A stretch of 64,000 nucleotides of DNA from Megalobrama amblycephala. Taxonomy: Eukaryota > Chordata > Actinopteri > Cypriniformes > Xenocyprididae. Each line of letters opens with the position of its first letter. Within the stretch, counting starts at the first letter, position 1. The position numbers and the translations under genes are program-made. Under the pieces are notes generated by a model. It ran no database searches. It was not told the origin of the DNA and saw only the letters and a list, made by a program, of their open reading frames with translations. Location: NCBI RefSeq assembly GCF_018812025.1, contig NC_063052.1, forward strand, positions 18,931,414 to 18,995,413. Direction: 5' to 3'. Shown here piece by piece: positions 12,325 to 22,990 of this stretch.

Positions 12325-12600
12325 TTTAAAGTCATTACTCAAAACTCATCTGTTTTCTGAATGTTATATACCTCTTGATCTGTTTAATTGATTGCTCTGC
12401 ATTATTCCTAATATTTCTCTGAATGTTACGTTATGTCTCGTAAGTCCTGTTTTGTAATTTTGTACTTGACTCTATTTTTCTGTATACTTCCCTGTCCATG
12501 AATGATTTCTTAAGGATTATGCAATCGTTGGATTACAAAATCATTATTATGGAATAATAATAATTGCTGAAAATGGAACGTTGACCTAAATGGATAAAAA

Positions 12601-13120
12601 AAAAAAAATCATAAATAGAAAACAATAATTTGAAAAAGTAAAGGTGTGGTCACATTTAACATTGTGAATTGTCAAATCAGTTGCCCATATAAAGCTTTTG
12701 TGTCTATATAACTACCATTTTGAGATGGTAGCTTGTGTTGAGAGGGTATCAAGCCATTTAAGAGCCATTAGATCACCTGCTTTTGAGTAGCATAAAGCTC
12801 TGGTAATTCACTTGGGCTAAATGCCACAACATTCCCACTCTTTCCATTCATCAGCACAAGTGCTATCAAAGGGTCAATAAGGCTCTGAAAGAAAGAGGTC
12901 ACTTGTGCAAATGTTGAGTCTGATATAATATCTGACATTTGAAATTGTTTAGAGTCTCTTGTCTTTCTTGGATGGCTGATACAGACAGAATTCAGTCATT
13001 AATTTAAAGGTCAGTCACTGATGATTTATTGATGAAGTTGTGGCATTTTTTGATGAAAGACTTATCTTTGAAAAGACAGGAATTTTGTCCTGCATTTTTT
13101 CCCCACAAAGAACTCACCTT

Positions 13121-13123
<3 letters not shown>
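12601..13123. other. Non-coding, nothing recognised
   Basis: AT-rich sequence after the L2 3' end. No inverted terminal repeats or coding remnants were found. Confidence 0.5.

Positions 13124-13207
<84 letters not shown>
13124..13207. repeat. CA dinucleotide microsatellite
   Basis: About 42 CA units without interruption. The Thr-His and Val-Cys reading frames across it are repeat artefacts. Confidence 0.98.
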
Positions 13208-13208
<1 letters not shown>

Positions 13209-13910
13209 ACACCTGCCACAGTGCCTGGTGAATCCCTAATTTCATGGTGCTTAACATTTGCATCCTTTTGAAAAAAAAAACTTTTTGCATTCATTTATAA
13301 ACAAATTGCACCCTGAGCATTTGCTTGGGTGATGTGTTCACTGAACATGTTCTGTGACTATGTTTTATGAAGAAGCCAATCTGAGCCAGCCTAGGCATGT
13401 TTAGAAATCCAATTTCAGATTTTCAGATTCTTAAAGTGCTGTTAATATCAACTCTAACCTTTGCAGTCCACTTCACATATTCCTTTATCCAGTATGCATT
13501 ACATGCATTCTGATCAAAACGTCAACGCATGTGCAGTGCGTCAGTTGGTGTGTTCAGAACCTGAGAAAGCCATTGCAATAATGTCACTGGAGCTGTGTGA
13601 GAAAAATTGCCATTTTTGCCTTGACAACATATCTAAAAAGAAAGCTGACATGTCAGAAGAGCATTCTTCATATGTAAAACATATGTTAACACCCATTACA
13701 ACACTGCGCATGTGCGCAAGGTATTTTTGAACCTGATTGAGAAAATAATCAGAATCAAGCAGTTACATGCTTGTTTTTTTCCCATTGATTGGATTATTTC
13801 AAGTCTGCACCACCCATTTCAATCTTAACAAAATTTAATTTAGATTTAATCTGATTAGGTAAGCCATCAATCCAATTTTAAATGGGTTGTTTGGGGGCAT
13901 TTAAACATCT
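13208..13910. other. Non-coding; probable dispersed-repeat remnant
   Basis: No coding remnant is recognised. The stretch 13750-13900 has repeated attaatttaatctgatta-like AT-rich phrases of the kind found near ends of DNA transposons, but no matching partner end was seen. Confidence 0.3.
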
Positions 13911-14110
13911 CAGGTTATGACTGTAACCATGGTCCCCTGAGAAGGGAATGTGTTGGAATTAGCGACACTATGAGAATACCTTTGCGTGTTTGCATCTTGA
14001 AGCATGTGTGAAATCAAAAGTGGTCCTCTGTAATGGAGAAAGCACACTCTTCTTGGGGTTCAGCCTTAACCCCAAATCCTTCATATGGGTGAGGACAACA
14101 GGGGCATGTT
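13911..14110. mobile_element. DIRS terminal-repeat fragment
   Basis: The block ctcaggttatgactgtaacc followed by atggtcccctgagaagggaa matches the outer end of the DIRS terminal repeats at 16718 and 24712: an inverted pair GGTTA(C)/GTAACC with a 4-base spacer, then a second pair around CCCTGAGAAGGG. The similarity continues through tgcatcttgaagcatgtg. No coding part follows because a Tc1 remnant starts near 14110. Confidence 0.65.
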
Positions 14111-14940
14111 TACCATGGTGTAGCATCTCCTCTTCTTTTCAAAACAGTTTGAAGCAATCTGAGCATTGAGGTTATGAGTTTCTGGAGTTTTGTTGTTGGA
14201 ATTTGGTCCCATTCTTGCCTGATATTGATTTCAAAGCTGCTGAAGAGTGCGTGGTAATCTTTCGTTTAATGATGCGCCAAATTTTCTCTATAGGTAAAAG
14301 ATCTGGACTGCAGGCAGGCCAATTCAGCACCCGGACTCTTCTACGACGAAGTCGCAGAATGTGGTTTTTCATTGTCCTGCTGAAATACAAAAGGCCTTCC
14401 CTGAAATAGACGTTGTCTGGAGGGGAGCATATGTTGCTCTAAAACCTTTATATATTTTTCAGCATTCATAGTGCTTTCCAAAACATGCAAGCTGCCCATA
14501 CCGTATGCACTTATGCACCCTCATACCATCAGAGATGCTGGCTTTTGAACTGAACGCTGATAACACCCTGGAAGGTCTCCCTGCTCTTTAGCCCTGAGGA
14601 CATGGCGTCTGTGATTTCCAACAAAAATGTCTGACCATAAAACACTTTTCCACTTTGAAACAGGGTCCATTTAGTAATGTCATTGACACAATCATGCCGA
14701 TGAGTGATGCAGTGTTGTCTGAGGGCCTGAAGACCACGGCCTTATCCCTTATGCACAGAGATTTCTCCAGTTTCTCTGAATCTTTTGATGATGTTATGCA
14801 CTGTAGATGATGACATTTGTAAAGCCTTTGCAATTTGACGTTGAGGAACATTGTTTTTAAAGTATTCCACAATCGTTTTACGCACTCTTTCACATTTTGG
14901 AAAATTTGCTCATGTGTGATTTATCAATATAGGTCAGTTG
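14110..14940 (-). pseudogene. Tc1-like transposase, broken
   Basis: A minus-strand Tc1/mariner transposase remnant. Its N-terminal helix-turn-helix is readable near 14890-14760 (RKTIVEYFKNNVPQRQIAKA, then a MSSSTVHNIIKRFRETGEI-like helix). Its C-terminal part is readable at 14390-14172, with RVRVLNWPACSPDLLPIEKI carrying the catalytic-region WP.SPDL.PIE block, whose final Glu would be the third acidic residue (DDE type). Stops and frameshifts lie between and no single frame spans both. Clear terminal inverted repeats were not found. Confidence 0.8.
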
Positions 14941-15185
14941 TTGTTTGTCTGTTGTTGAGGTTTTTATAAATGAAAAAATGGCGTTCCCAGTGAGGAGATC
15001 AAATCTTCTGTTGTCATGCTTCTCATCATTTGGCAGGTGTCACTATTCTTCTACATAGGTTTAGGTGATGTATTGGAATTGGTTACCTCAAAAGAAGGTA
15101 GATGGTTAAAGTTGTTAAACTGAATAATTCTGTATTTGTCTTAGGACATTTTTATGGTCACAATTATTCAGTCTAAGCTAAAAAT

Positions 15186-15545
15186 ATGTCTACAGAGGTC
15201 ACATACTCTGTATCAGTATTGATGGTGAAATATCATGGTGCCTTTTTGATAATAGGCGGTGATTTGAATAATGTCCCACTTGATTTCTTAGATCATTTCC
15301 CTCCACATATGATTTCTTCTTCAAAATTTAAATGTACTACCTTTCTATGTACCCATCTTTCTATAGTGGATATTTGGAGATTATTGTATTTTAATGTAAA
15401 GTGTTATTCTTGAAGTTACTCCTCTAGATCTTTGGAATCAAGGATTGATTTATGGTTAATCGACCCAGGATGTGTTCAATATGTTGCTGAAGTTGCTTAT
15501 TGCCATGCACCTCTTTTAGATCATAAAATGATTGGTTTGGACACT
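15186..15545 (+). pseudogene. L1-type endonuclease fragment
   Basis: A short piece of an L1/Tx1-type LINE endonuclease on the plus strand: IIGGDLNNVPLDFLDHFPPH (the GGDFN-type catalytic block), then IVDIWRLLYFNV, and after a stop SRIDLWLIDPG and APLLDHKMIGL (the SDH-type block with Ser replaced by Leu). The same domain in better condition is at 52910-54079 on the minus strand. The piece is truncated on both sides. Confidence 0.65.
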
Positions 15546-15624
15546 TTCTGGTTGTGATATTAAAAAATAATAGTGTGTGAGGTTATTAGCAATTAAATAA
15601 CAAGTTAAGCAAATGACAAATGTT

Positions 15625-16473
15625 AAGTAATGGGAATACCTCGGGTCTTTATGCATACCTCGGGTCTTTAGTGACCCGGGACGTCATTCACTGCCCTCCT
15701 CCTCATTCATTTTTTAAAGTTAGACATCAACCTTCTTGGTATTCCTCAATCAATTCATTATAAAGAATATAACAAGAAAAACATCATAAAATTATAAATG
15801 CCTATTTTTGTATTAATTTTTTGTAAAAATTGTATAGGGTCGCAAACGACCCGAGGTGTGTATGAGTGTACGTATATTTTTTCTGCACAACAATAGTTGA
15901 ATCTTAGATGACGGAATAAGTGCAATTCACCTTTATTCCACACAGTGGCAATGTCTGATACACAATGCTGAAGTGACGACTCATTCAGACAGAAAACTAA
16001 ATAATAAGAAAAACATGAAATGGCTCAGCGATTTACTGCAGAGCAAGTACTGTATGCAATCAAATATGACTCTAACTGTTACAGGATGAATCTGCTGTTA
16101 GCAATCGAAATATTGATTTTGAAGATGTTGAAAATTATATAGTTTTGAGAATACGTTTGAGATCGCGAATGGGCTCATATTCGTGACCTCAAACATAAAA
16201 CTAGCCTATTATTTGCTGAATTTACTGGGAAATGAGCTCTGACGAGGACAGTGGTGATGGCATAAAACATCTGCTCAAACTGAGTCCTTTCAAGCTCCAA
16301 AAGGTAACAAAATACGACTTATTTTATTCTTCTGTAATTGTTACTCTAATATCAGAGGAGTTTTATACTATCGCGACAGGTAGAGATCCTTCCATGTTAG
16401 ATATAGATCCGGGTCGATAAAGACCCGAATATGTAAGAATGATTGGCGAAACAGTCATGCATTTAAGGGTTAA
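15625..16473 (+). mobile_element. Probable piggyBac-like element remnant with GGGTC hairpins
   Basis: The right end reads ggg-TTAA (TTAA at 16470-16473), so from outside it starts TTAACCCTTAAATGCATGAC, a typical piggyBac terminus. The left end probably lies at the TTAA near 15625 but is not clearly an inverted copy. Three to four short palindromes of the form GGGTC-spacer-GACCC occur (15662-15680, 15837-15852, 16408-16427), preceded by a tandem copy of tacctcgggtcttta at 15639. A 62-codon frame at 16232-16420 starts MSSDEDSGDG, an acidic N-terminus like those of piggyBac transposases, but nothing catalytic follows. Confidence 0.4.
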
Positions 16474-16714
16474 AGTCGGCATGAAAAGGAAGTTGCAATT
16501 GTCTTTTCTTCTCTACTGTGATGTCTATCCAAGTGAAACGGCATCTGAAATGAGAGTACGGGACTTGATTTCATCCTTCGGGAATTGATTGGATCGTTGG
16601 AAGTTGGGCGTTGCTAACAAAATGGAGGCAGATATGAATGCTTATTTGCAGTCAGTTGTGGGGGATTTCTCTCCACCGGACTCACTCCGAGCACCCTCGC
16701 ATTACTGTAAGAAC
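16474..16714. mobile_element. Left end of a second TTAA-type element
   Basis: Directly after the TTAA at 16470-16473 the sequence agtcggcatgaaaaggaagt begins. I associate this kind of terminus with TTAA-target (Kolobok-type) elements of fish, from memory and not from a match in this window. No right end is seen, probably because the DIRS-like unit at 16715 cuts it. Function and boundaries are inference. Confidence 0.3.
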
Positions 16715-17060
16715 GTCTCAGGTTACGTATGTAACCATGGTTCCCTGAGAACAGGGAACGAGACTCTGCGTTTCAATACGCTATGGGGAACGTCACACGT
16801 GAACCAATGTTTGAAAGCCAAGAATCAAACCACTCCAATCCTATTGGCCGGCGACAGCCTATGACATCCTCATAGTGCGACCCGGAAGTATATAAGAAGT
16901 GCCTAGAGAATCAGTCAGTATCTTATCGTCTTGAGGGACTGTTCAGCAGGCAGCCCCGAAGCATGGCAGAGCAACGCAGAGTCTTGATCCCTGTTCTCAG
17001 GGAACCATGGTTACATACTTAACCTGAGACGTTTCCTTTCGAAACTCTGCGTTTCAATAC
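16715..17060. repeat. DIRS terminal repeat with complementary internal copy
   Basis: The outer unit is ggttacgtatgtaacc (16726-16741), then gttccctgagaacagggaac (16740-16759), then ctctgcgtttcaatacgcta. From about 16965 the outer part is repeated in reverse complement, and the unit gaaactctgcgtttcaatac is then repeated in direct orientation (17040 onward). This is the arrangement expected for the 3' end of a DIRS element lying on the minus strand. Confidence 0.75.
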
Positions 17061-17899
17061 GCTATGGGGAATGATATACCCATGCCACCATGCTTAAGGA
17101 GAGTGCATGCCAAGATGGCTAGACAAACATCAAGCAGTTTTGAAAGAAATGCCAGATAGCAACTCACCCTCGGATCACACAAAAGGCTGTCAGTGACAGC
17201 ATTCCCTACGGCCAACAGCCGTAGGGAACCTCAAAGAGGCTTTCCGAAGAAAGCCTATCAAGGCCGCTCAAAGACTTCTGGGACCAAATTTTCCACAGAA
17301 AAAAGGTCCCTTTAAGGGAATGTGGTCAAGGAACCAAAGGGAACCTCAGCCAGTCAGTAGAAGGGGCACATAGTCACCCCAATGCCACCAGGGAGGCTGA
17401 CCTAATCTGACATAGGACAAACTCAGTCAGCTGAATGCTATGAACCCTCTTATTGAGGGGAGTATACTCTGATCAAACCTAGGATCTACTCAGCGCCTGG
17501 TTATTTGAACTGAAGAGGCTGTGTGCTAAGAAACCCTGATACAGGGAGCACAAACCAGCCTGGGGGCTGATCCTCAACGGGAGGCCTCATGGAAGCCTTC
17601 AACCAATGATCAGCTTAGGGAGCTAAGTACTATTACATAAACAACCCTAGCAGGGGAGTACAAAGCTCAACCTAACAGATAGACTATACTGTAGGCACAT
17701 AATCATGGAGGCCAAAGAGGGGCCTATAACATGACAAAAGTTCTACGTGGAGTAGAAACTACATATTACGCTAATGTACTAAGTCACAACAGTGGGAAAT
17801 CCAAGGGCGGCCTGACAAGGCCGCACACATTGAACATCTATCTTGCTGGAAGCAAGAACAAACCACATGACTTCAGTAATAGCAAATAAAAGAACCTTT

Positions 17900-20500
17900 T
17901 TAACACTCTGGGGTCGGCGTTTTTTTTCTAACCAGTGTGAAAGAGACTCAAAATACTCTGTCAATGTTGTACATACAATTAAGAGCTATACACCATTTTA
18001 ATCTGTGGAATATCTTCTTTTATTTGTGTACACTCAGAGTAAAAACAAAATGTTGTGCTTTTTGCAACATAAAGAAAACTAGCATGATGCGTGATCTCTC
18101 GTCTCCCTCTGAACGAAGTCCAATCTGATAGTTCTCAGAAAATTAACTGTAACTTAGTGAATACTAATCACAAAAAATGAGACTTCTGTCTAAAAAAACA
18201 TTGAAATGTCAGGTTTTAAATCATGTAAGTCAAATCGAAAACAAAAATTCCGTGTTTATGTAATCTGTATGAAAAGAGAGCCATGTCAGATGCCAGTGAT
18301 TCAGCTCATTATCCGCTAATGCGGCCACGCCCACGGAGCCAGCGCTATTCAGAGGCAAATTCAGAGGCAATGCATGCATTCATCGTCTCAATCGTGTATT
18401 TATTGTCTTGAAAAGTGTTTATCTGGATGTTAAAGCCATGGTTAGCGGATCTCTAGAAGACATGTAGTTAGTTTCTGGTTCTTCTTCTTCTTTATATGGA
18501 TTTGTGGACTAAAGGTGTACAGAGCACCCTCCAGCTGCAAGTATGAATTGAAAACAGTATCCAGCGTTCATAGTGAAGACAATAAATATTGAATAAATAT
18601 TACTCCTCTTTATAGAAAATTGACAAACATATGAGAATCCATCAATATTTCTCCAAATGCGCATGCTTTTAAGCTAAAAGCCTATATGAAATGCCATAGA
18701 GGTAACATAACTGTTCAGACACTTTACATCACAGAAATGCATTACACTGTTAGCCCGGATAAGTTGAATTTACTTAAAAAATTTGAGGAAACTGGTTGCC
18801 CTAAAAAAATTAAGTAATGATTAAGTAATGTGAACTTAATAATTCGAGTTCATTTAACTTAAAATGTTTTGTAATATTAATTACTTTGTAGTTATTACAA
18901 CTAGTATATTTAAGTTCAATGTACTAAGCAAGTTAACTTGCCACCAATCAAAATTCATCCATGCCTCCCATCATGCATTGCTGCATGAATAAATTATGAG
19001 CTGAATTGTCTTAGTAATTTTCTTTATTCTCACTATTAAAATTTTGCTGTTTTTCTGCGACTTTTTAGTAGCTTGTTTTCTAATGTTCAGAGTTGATCTG
19101 TTTATCAGAACATGCTGCTTGTCACCGTCGTTGAGATTCACAGGCTGATTCTTGATGTCTGTGTGTGCCTAAAATATATATATATATATATTTTTGTGAT
19201 AAGGACAACTTTAAAAAAAAAAAATTGTATTGTAGAAGTTGATCCTCCGCTGTAGAATCACAGTGCTGCTGTAATCAATAATGTAAATCTAACTCAGAGA
19301 TTGGGCTCTAAATGAGTTTAGTGATTCAGATGAAATAATGATTATGTGAAAACATAACCAACATCACCTGATCATCTTTTAACTTTGCTTGTCTGGTTGG
19401 TTTTAATACAGTTAAAACTGCCCAAACAAAATCTAATATTAAAAAGTCAAGGGTCAAGAGCTCAACTAAAACAAACACTGACCCTCGATGATGGTAACTT
19501 AAAAATTGTGATTTTCTCCTTTGGTGAAAAACTATAAGGTAAATGTTAGGAAAAAATGTCTGTAGAACAGCCAAAACAAATGTTCCAACTGCTCATCAAC
19601 AGCTCCTTGAATTCATACACACCACGACAAAATGGCGTCATTACCTGCCGCAAACCAGTGTGAAGGAGGCGTGGCCAGGAGAAAAACTTCATAATTTAAG
19701 TGCATTTAACTTACATTTATTAACACATTCAAATACACCCACAAATTAGTAGAATATACTTATATTTTATAAGTAATGCAACCAAACTTAAATATTTTAA
19801 GTATATTGTAATTATATTTTTTAAGTAAATATAAAATCCGGGCTAAGAGTGTACATTTTAAAGAATATAATAGAATACCATTATTTTAAGTTGTAATAAT
19901 ATTTCACAGTATTGCAGTTTTTTTCTGTATGTTTGATTTACACCATGATGAGCTGAGACATGATTTTTTCACAGCCTACCTGACTGAAAGAGCTCATTAT
20001 TTATGCAGGACATTAGAGCTCTTTATGCGATTCTTTTGTCTTCTCAGGTGAGAATCACCCATTATTCATGATGATTCATGCCTCCACGCATACTGTGTTT
20101 CTTGACCAAAGATGTTTTAGAAAAATTTTAATCTCTCTATTGTTTTATATGAACAAGCAGGCAGCATAATTTTTACCTAATTTTGAAGCAAAAACTCTAG
20201 TCTACAACCTCCAATAACCAGAAGTCTTATGAACACAAATTTAATATATATTTTTTGGCTTTATTTCAGTGACTTAAGTTTTTTTTTTTTTCAATAACCA
20301 CGCATAAACATTATTCCTTCAAAAATACAAACATGTACATACATGTTCCTCACATATTATTGTAGCCTAGTTTGTGCTGAATACAGTGTAACGACACTTT
20401 TTCCATTAATATGTTTATGAACAACTGAAAAAAGCTCAAATGTCAGGGCATGTCAAAACTTCTCCAGGGCCCCAAAAAACCTCAGACCCCTGAGGGTTAA
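17900..20500. mobile_element. TTAA-flanked non-autonomous element (long copy)
   Basis: TTAA occurs at both ends (17900-17903 and 20497-20500). Termini read from outside are CACTCTGGGGTCGG and CCCTCAGGGGTCTGAGG. A second, shorter copy of the same family lies at 28375-29240 and matches over several hundred bases (for example gcggccacgcccacggagcc in both). The target was inside the hairpin array: removing the insert joins aagaacctttttaa to acaagaggagtac, restoring the array's usual cct...agg-agtac phrase. It carries the TA-target insertion at 18745-19851 and no transposase. piggyBac-like or Kolobok-like by its TTAA target. Confidence 0.75.
18745..19851. mobile_element. TIR DNA transposon with TA target duplication
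   Basis: A 1.1-kb insert nested in the TTAA element. Read from outside, the ends are CACTGTTAGCCCGGAT and CACTCTTAGCCCGGAT, both flanked by TA, and similarity continues inward (a ttact-taaaaaat phrase near both ends). A TA duplication suggests the Tc1/mariner group, but no transposase was found. The 68-82-codon frames at 19326-19749 have no recognised similarity. The shorter sister TTAA copy at 28375 lacks this insert, which supports insertion after that family spread. Confidence 0.7.
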
Positions 20501-21969
20501 ACAAGAGGAGTACAACATACGCCAACATGAACTAAAGGAGGCCCAAAAATCGGGCCTATAGCTTCAGTCAGACACGTGGTGTCAGCTCGTGGCAGTGTTT
20601 CAGGCTCCAGGAAGGACAAATAACTGAACTACAGGGAGGTTAATAAGTCACCTGGGGGCCCTGGCCAACCAGCAGTGTACTCAGTAAAACACCTTTAACT
20701 CTCTCAGCGAGAGGAGTACACTATTACATACTACATCTACACATTCCAACAGGGAATGTACCATAATTTAGACAATTATAATGGTACAATGAAATGCTAA
20801 CATGGTCTACTACCTCAAACAGACACAAGCATAACCCTGTGGCAGTGCTAAATTATGTGAGCAAAACTCATGACCATATACTAACAACACTTGTAAACAC
20901 AAGCTGCTAAACTAGAAGGAGGCTAAATTCATTAGAGCCTACAACTCCTACAGTTATATGCAATATAGCTGTTGTCGCAATGATAAACTAGGATGAGCTA
21001 ACAGAAACCAAACTGAAAGTGAGGCTCTCAACACTCAACCTGAGTGTTCAATCCAACAGGTGATGCACTCAGTGAAACACACAAACCCTAACCGGGGAGT
21101 ACAATAGTCACCACGCTCTTAAATAGATGCTAACACAAGCCTACTATTATGAGAACAGGTGCTAACCTGTGGCAGCACTAGAGTAACGCTCACATACATG
21201 TAGGGCAAAAACTAGAACTCAAAGCAGAAAGAATGCTTTGTAAATGCATGCCATCCTAAAGAGGATAAATGCTCTTACCAAACAGAATACAGATCTGTAC
21301 TGAACCCTAGAGGACGGAAGTTAAAAAGCTAGCACCGTAACTCAAACTTGAATGTTAGTTCAAGGGGCTCAGGGGAAAGACATATTCATAGCATGAATAA
21401 AGTTCTAAAGAGTGGGGCCTAGCATACACTGCATAAACTTATCCACGCAAAGATAAGGGCCTACCACCTGAGAAACAGCACCAGGAAGGCTAATAACAGC
21501 CTGTTACCTTAGCTGTTAACCTCAGCCATTGCACCTACATAAACAAGGGGAAATGGGCATACAGCCTAACAACTCCCTCAGGAGGAGGCCAGAACTAGGA
21601 ACTATAAAACCTAACAAGGGATAGTAATTACAGAGGGTGATTTATAACAATAAACGCCTAACCTAGCTCTATCCTGGGTCGCTAAGCTGTGGCCTACAGG
21701 GCCACACGCCTAGTAAAGCCTGGGCTTTACTCTAGCAAACAATGCCAGGTGGCCGATTAAGGCCAACCTAGACATAAAATAACTGAAGTGACGAGTGCGA
21801 ACTCAAACGTATTCTAGCAAACACCAAATGAGAAGCTACTCTATACAACAGGCGGCCATTTTGTGGCCTGCACAACTATCGTTCTAGCCAACCTATCAAA
21901 CTTCAGTCATACTCAGGAAAAACTATACAGGAACACAAGGTCAACTTATTTAGAAAAATATTCATCAAA

Positions 21970-22388
21970 GGCCCAGCCACCAGCCTGACTGTTTAAGAAG
22001 CGCCTGAGTATATTAAATGAATCCAAAACCCAGGAGGTGGAGGAAGAAGGGGCGAGGGCAGATGTAAAGTCGGCCTCGCAATGAGAGGGAATCGATTACC
22101 GACGCTACTGCCGTATGTGATTGATCACCTCCCAACCTGCTTCTTCCTCCTCGAGTCCTGCCGTCTCTGTGACTTGCTCCGAAAAGGAGGAGGCGCCTGA
22201 GCAGCCATACTGGACCTGTGGCCCTGTCTCTGAGCTTCAGCTCAAGAAAAATCAGAAAAAAATAATCATCATGGGCCCAGCCATCAGTCTGGCTATAAGA
22301 AGCATCTGAGCATGTTATATGTTTATAAAATATATACATGTATGTATATCTATATCTATATATCTATATATATGTATATATACATGTA

Positions 22389-22448
<60 letters not shown>

Positions 22449-22620
22449 AGGCAGAAGAAGAAGAAGAGGAGAGGGTAGATTTAAATCGCCCTTTCAGCAG
22501 GGGGATCGATCACAAACGCCGCTGGCATTTATAATCGATCATCCATCTCAATCTCGCTTCTTCCCCCTCCCGTTGTCTGGGCCCAGATACAGATCTGAAC
22601 GGCTAGGATTTTTCCATGCC
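21970..22620. repeat. Imperfect tandem duplication of about 300 bp
   Basis: The phrase cagccaccagcctgactgtt (21975) recurs diverged as cagccatcagtctggctata (22280). Each is followed by aagaagcgcctgag or aagaagcatctgag, a purine-rich gga/gaag tract, an atcgat-containing segment (22091 and 22505) and a pyrimidine-rich cttcttcc tract (22141 and 22558). A TA repeat (22388-22446) has expanded inside the second unit. No coding function is apparent. Confidence 0.6.
22329..22446. repeat. TA-rich microsatellite
   Basis: Degenerate tata/tgta/tcta units pass into a pure (TA)n run at about 22397-22446. Confidence 0.95.
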
Positions 22621-22729
22621 CTCCCGATCTCAAACATAAAGATCAGGAAGGAATGGAAAGCTTACGGGAGCTGCAGAGCTATGGACAGAAAGGAACCGCT
22701 CGTCGAGCCATCTGCGTGCAGCCCCTTTC

Positions 22730-22990
22730 TTAATGCGCCCTCACAGCAGCTTCAGCCTGCCAAAAGCGCATCCCACAAACTTCAGCAGCTCCGTATATAC
22801 AGCAGCCAGAAGAGCGCTTGCTGTCGGACGCGATGATGTCAAACATGGACGTCATCATCATCCAACAACTCATCCTCGTCAGCCCCAGGGGGCTGAGAGA
22901 GAATACACCTCTCTCAAACTTCCCAACGGGCTCACCTGCAAGCCCCATGATTGCAGTCGCAATATAATTAGAACACATAATTAGAACATG
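22730..22990 (-). pseudogene. DIRS Gag-like acidic segment
   Basis: Read on the minus strand, 22900-22840 gives PGADEDELLDDDD, an acidic run like those in the middle of fish DIRS Gag. Downstream codons ([10 protein letters not shown]) are less clear. The frame is broken within about 60 codons. The support is composition and position (right part of the DIRS-like unit) rather than a strong motif. Confidence 0.3.

Larger units (their letters stand above)
4760..12600 (+). mobile_element. L2-clade LINE, interrupted by three insertions
   Basis: One plus-strand non-LTR retrotransposon can be followed across the region once three insertions (5445-7260, 7789-8747, 10626-12324) are skipped. Its coding order is endonuclease (5066-5444, 7261-7763), reverse transcriptase (8756-10613) and the extreme C-terminus plus 3' UTR (12338 onward). 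The reading continues exactly across each insertion: FEYM to VLKAD at the first, and KSL to LKTHLF at the third. Several stops and frameshifts show that it is dead. Clade is inferred from the motifs [20 protein letters not shown] and RLDYCNA, typical of L2/CR1-type LINEs in fish. The 3' boundary is approximate. Confidence 0.8.
17440..21730. repeat. Diverged tandem-repeat array rich in short hairpins
   Basis: Ignoring the 17900-20500 insertion, the array holds many short perfect hairpins with different stems in similar surroundings. Examples are ccctcttattgagggg (17445), ccctgatacaggg (17534), ccctagcagggg (17645), ctctcagcgagag (20700), acattccaacagggaatgt (20741), ccctaaccgggg (21086) and gtggcctacagggccac (21690). 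Most are preceded by aa and followed by agtac. Two larger units can be aligned by eye, near 20665-20860 and 21060-21200: actcagtgaaacac, then the hairpin, then ctgtggcagcacta. No coding function is visible. Confidence 0.6.
16715..22990 (-). mobile_element. DIRS-like element, mostly non-coding derivative
   Basis: The left part (16715-17060) is a DIRS terminal repeat plus internal complementary region: the outer palindromes are followed 260 bases later by their reverse complement (ccctgttctcagggaacc to cttaacctgagacg). The right part (22730-22990) reads on the minus strand like an acidic DIRS Gag segment (ADEDELLDDDD). Between them I see no reverse transcriptase or recombinase; instead there is a hairpin-rich diverged repeat array, interrupted by the 17900-20500 insertion. 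I interpret it as a non-autonomous DIRS relative. It could also be two unrelated pieces, because no right terminal repeat was found. Confidence 0.5.

Noticed and set aside
13004..13294. His-Thr and Cys-Val reading frames
   Set aside because: Produced by the CA repeat at 13124-13207.
13461..13730. 89-codon plus-strand frame with several Cys and His
   Set aside because: No arrangement matching a known zinc finger and no repeat of the motif; likely chance.
17440..21730. CRISPR-like array (regular hairpins with changing sequence)
   Set aside because: Stems differ between units, spacing is irregular and the context is a vertebrate retroelement; not CRISPR.
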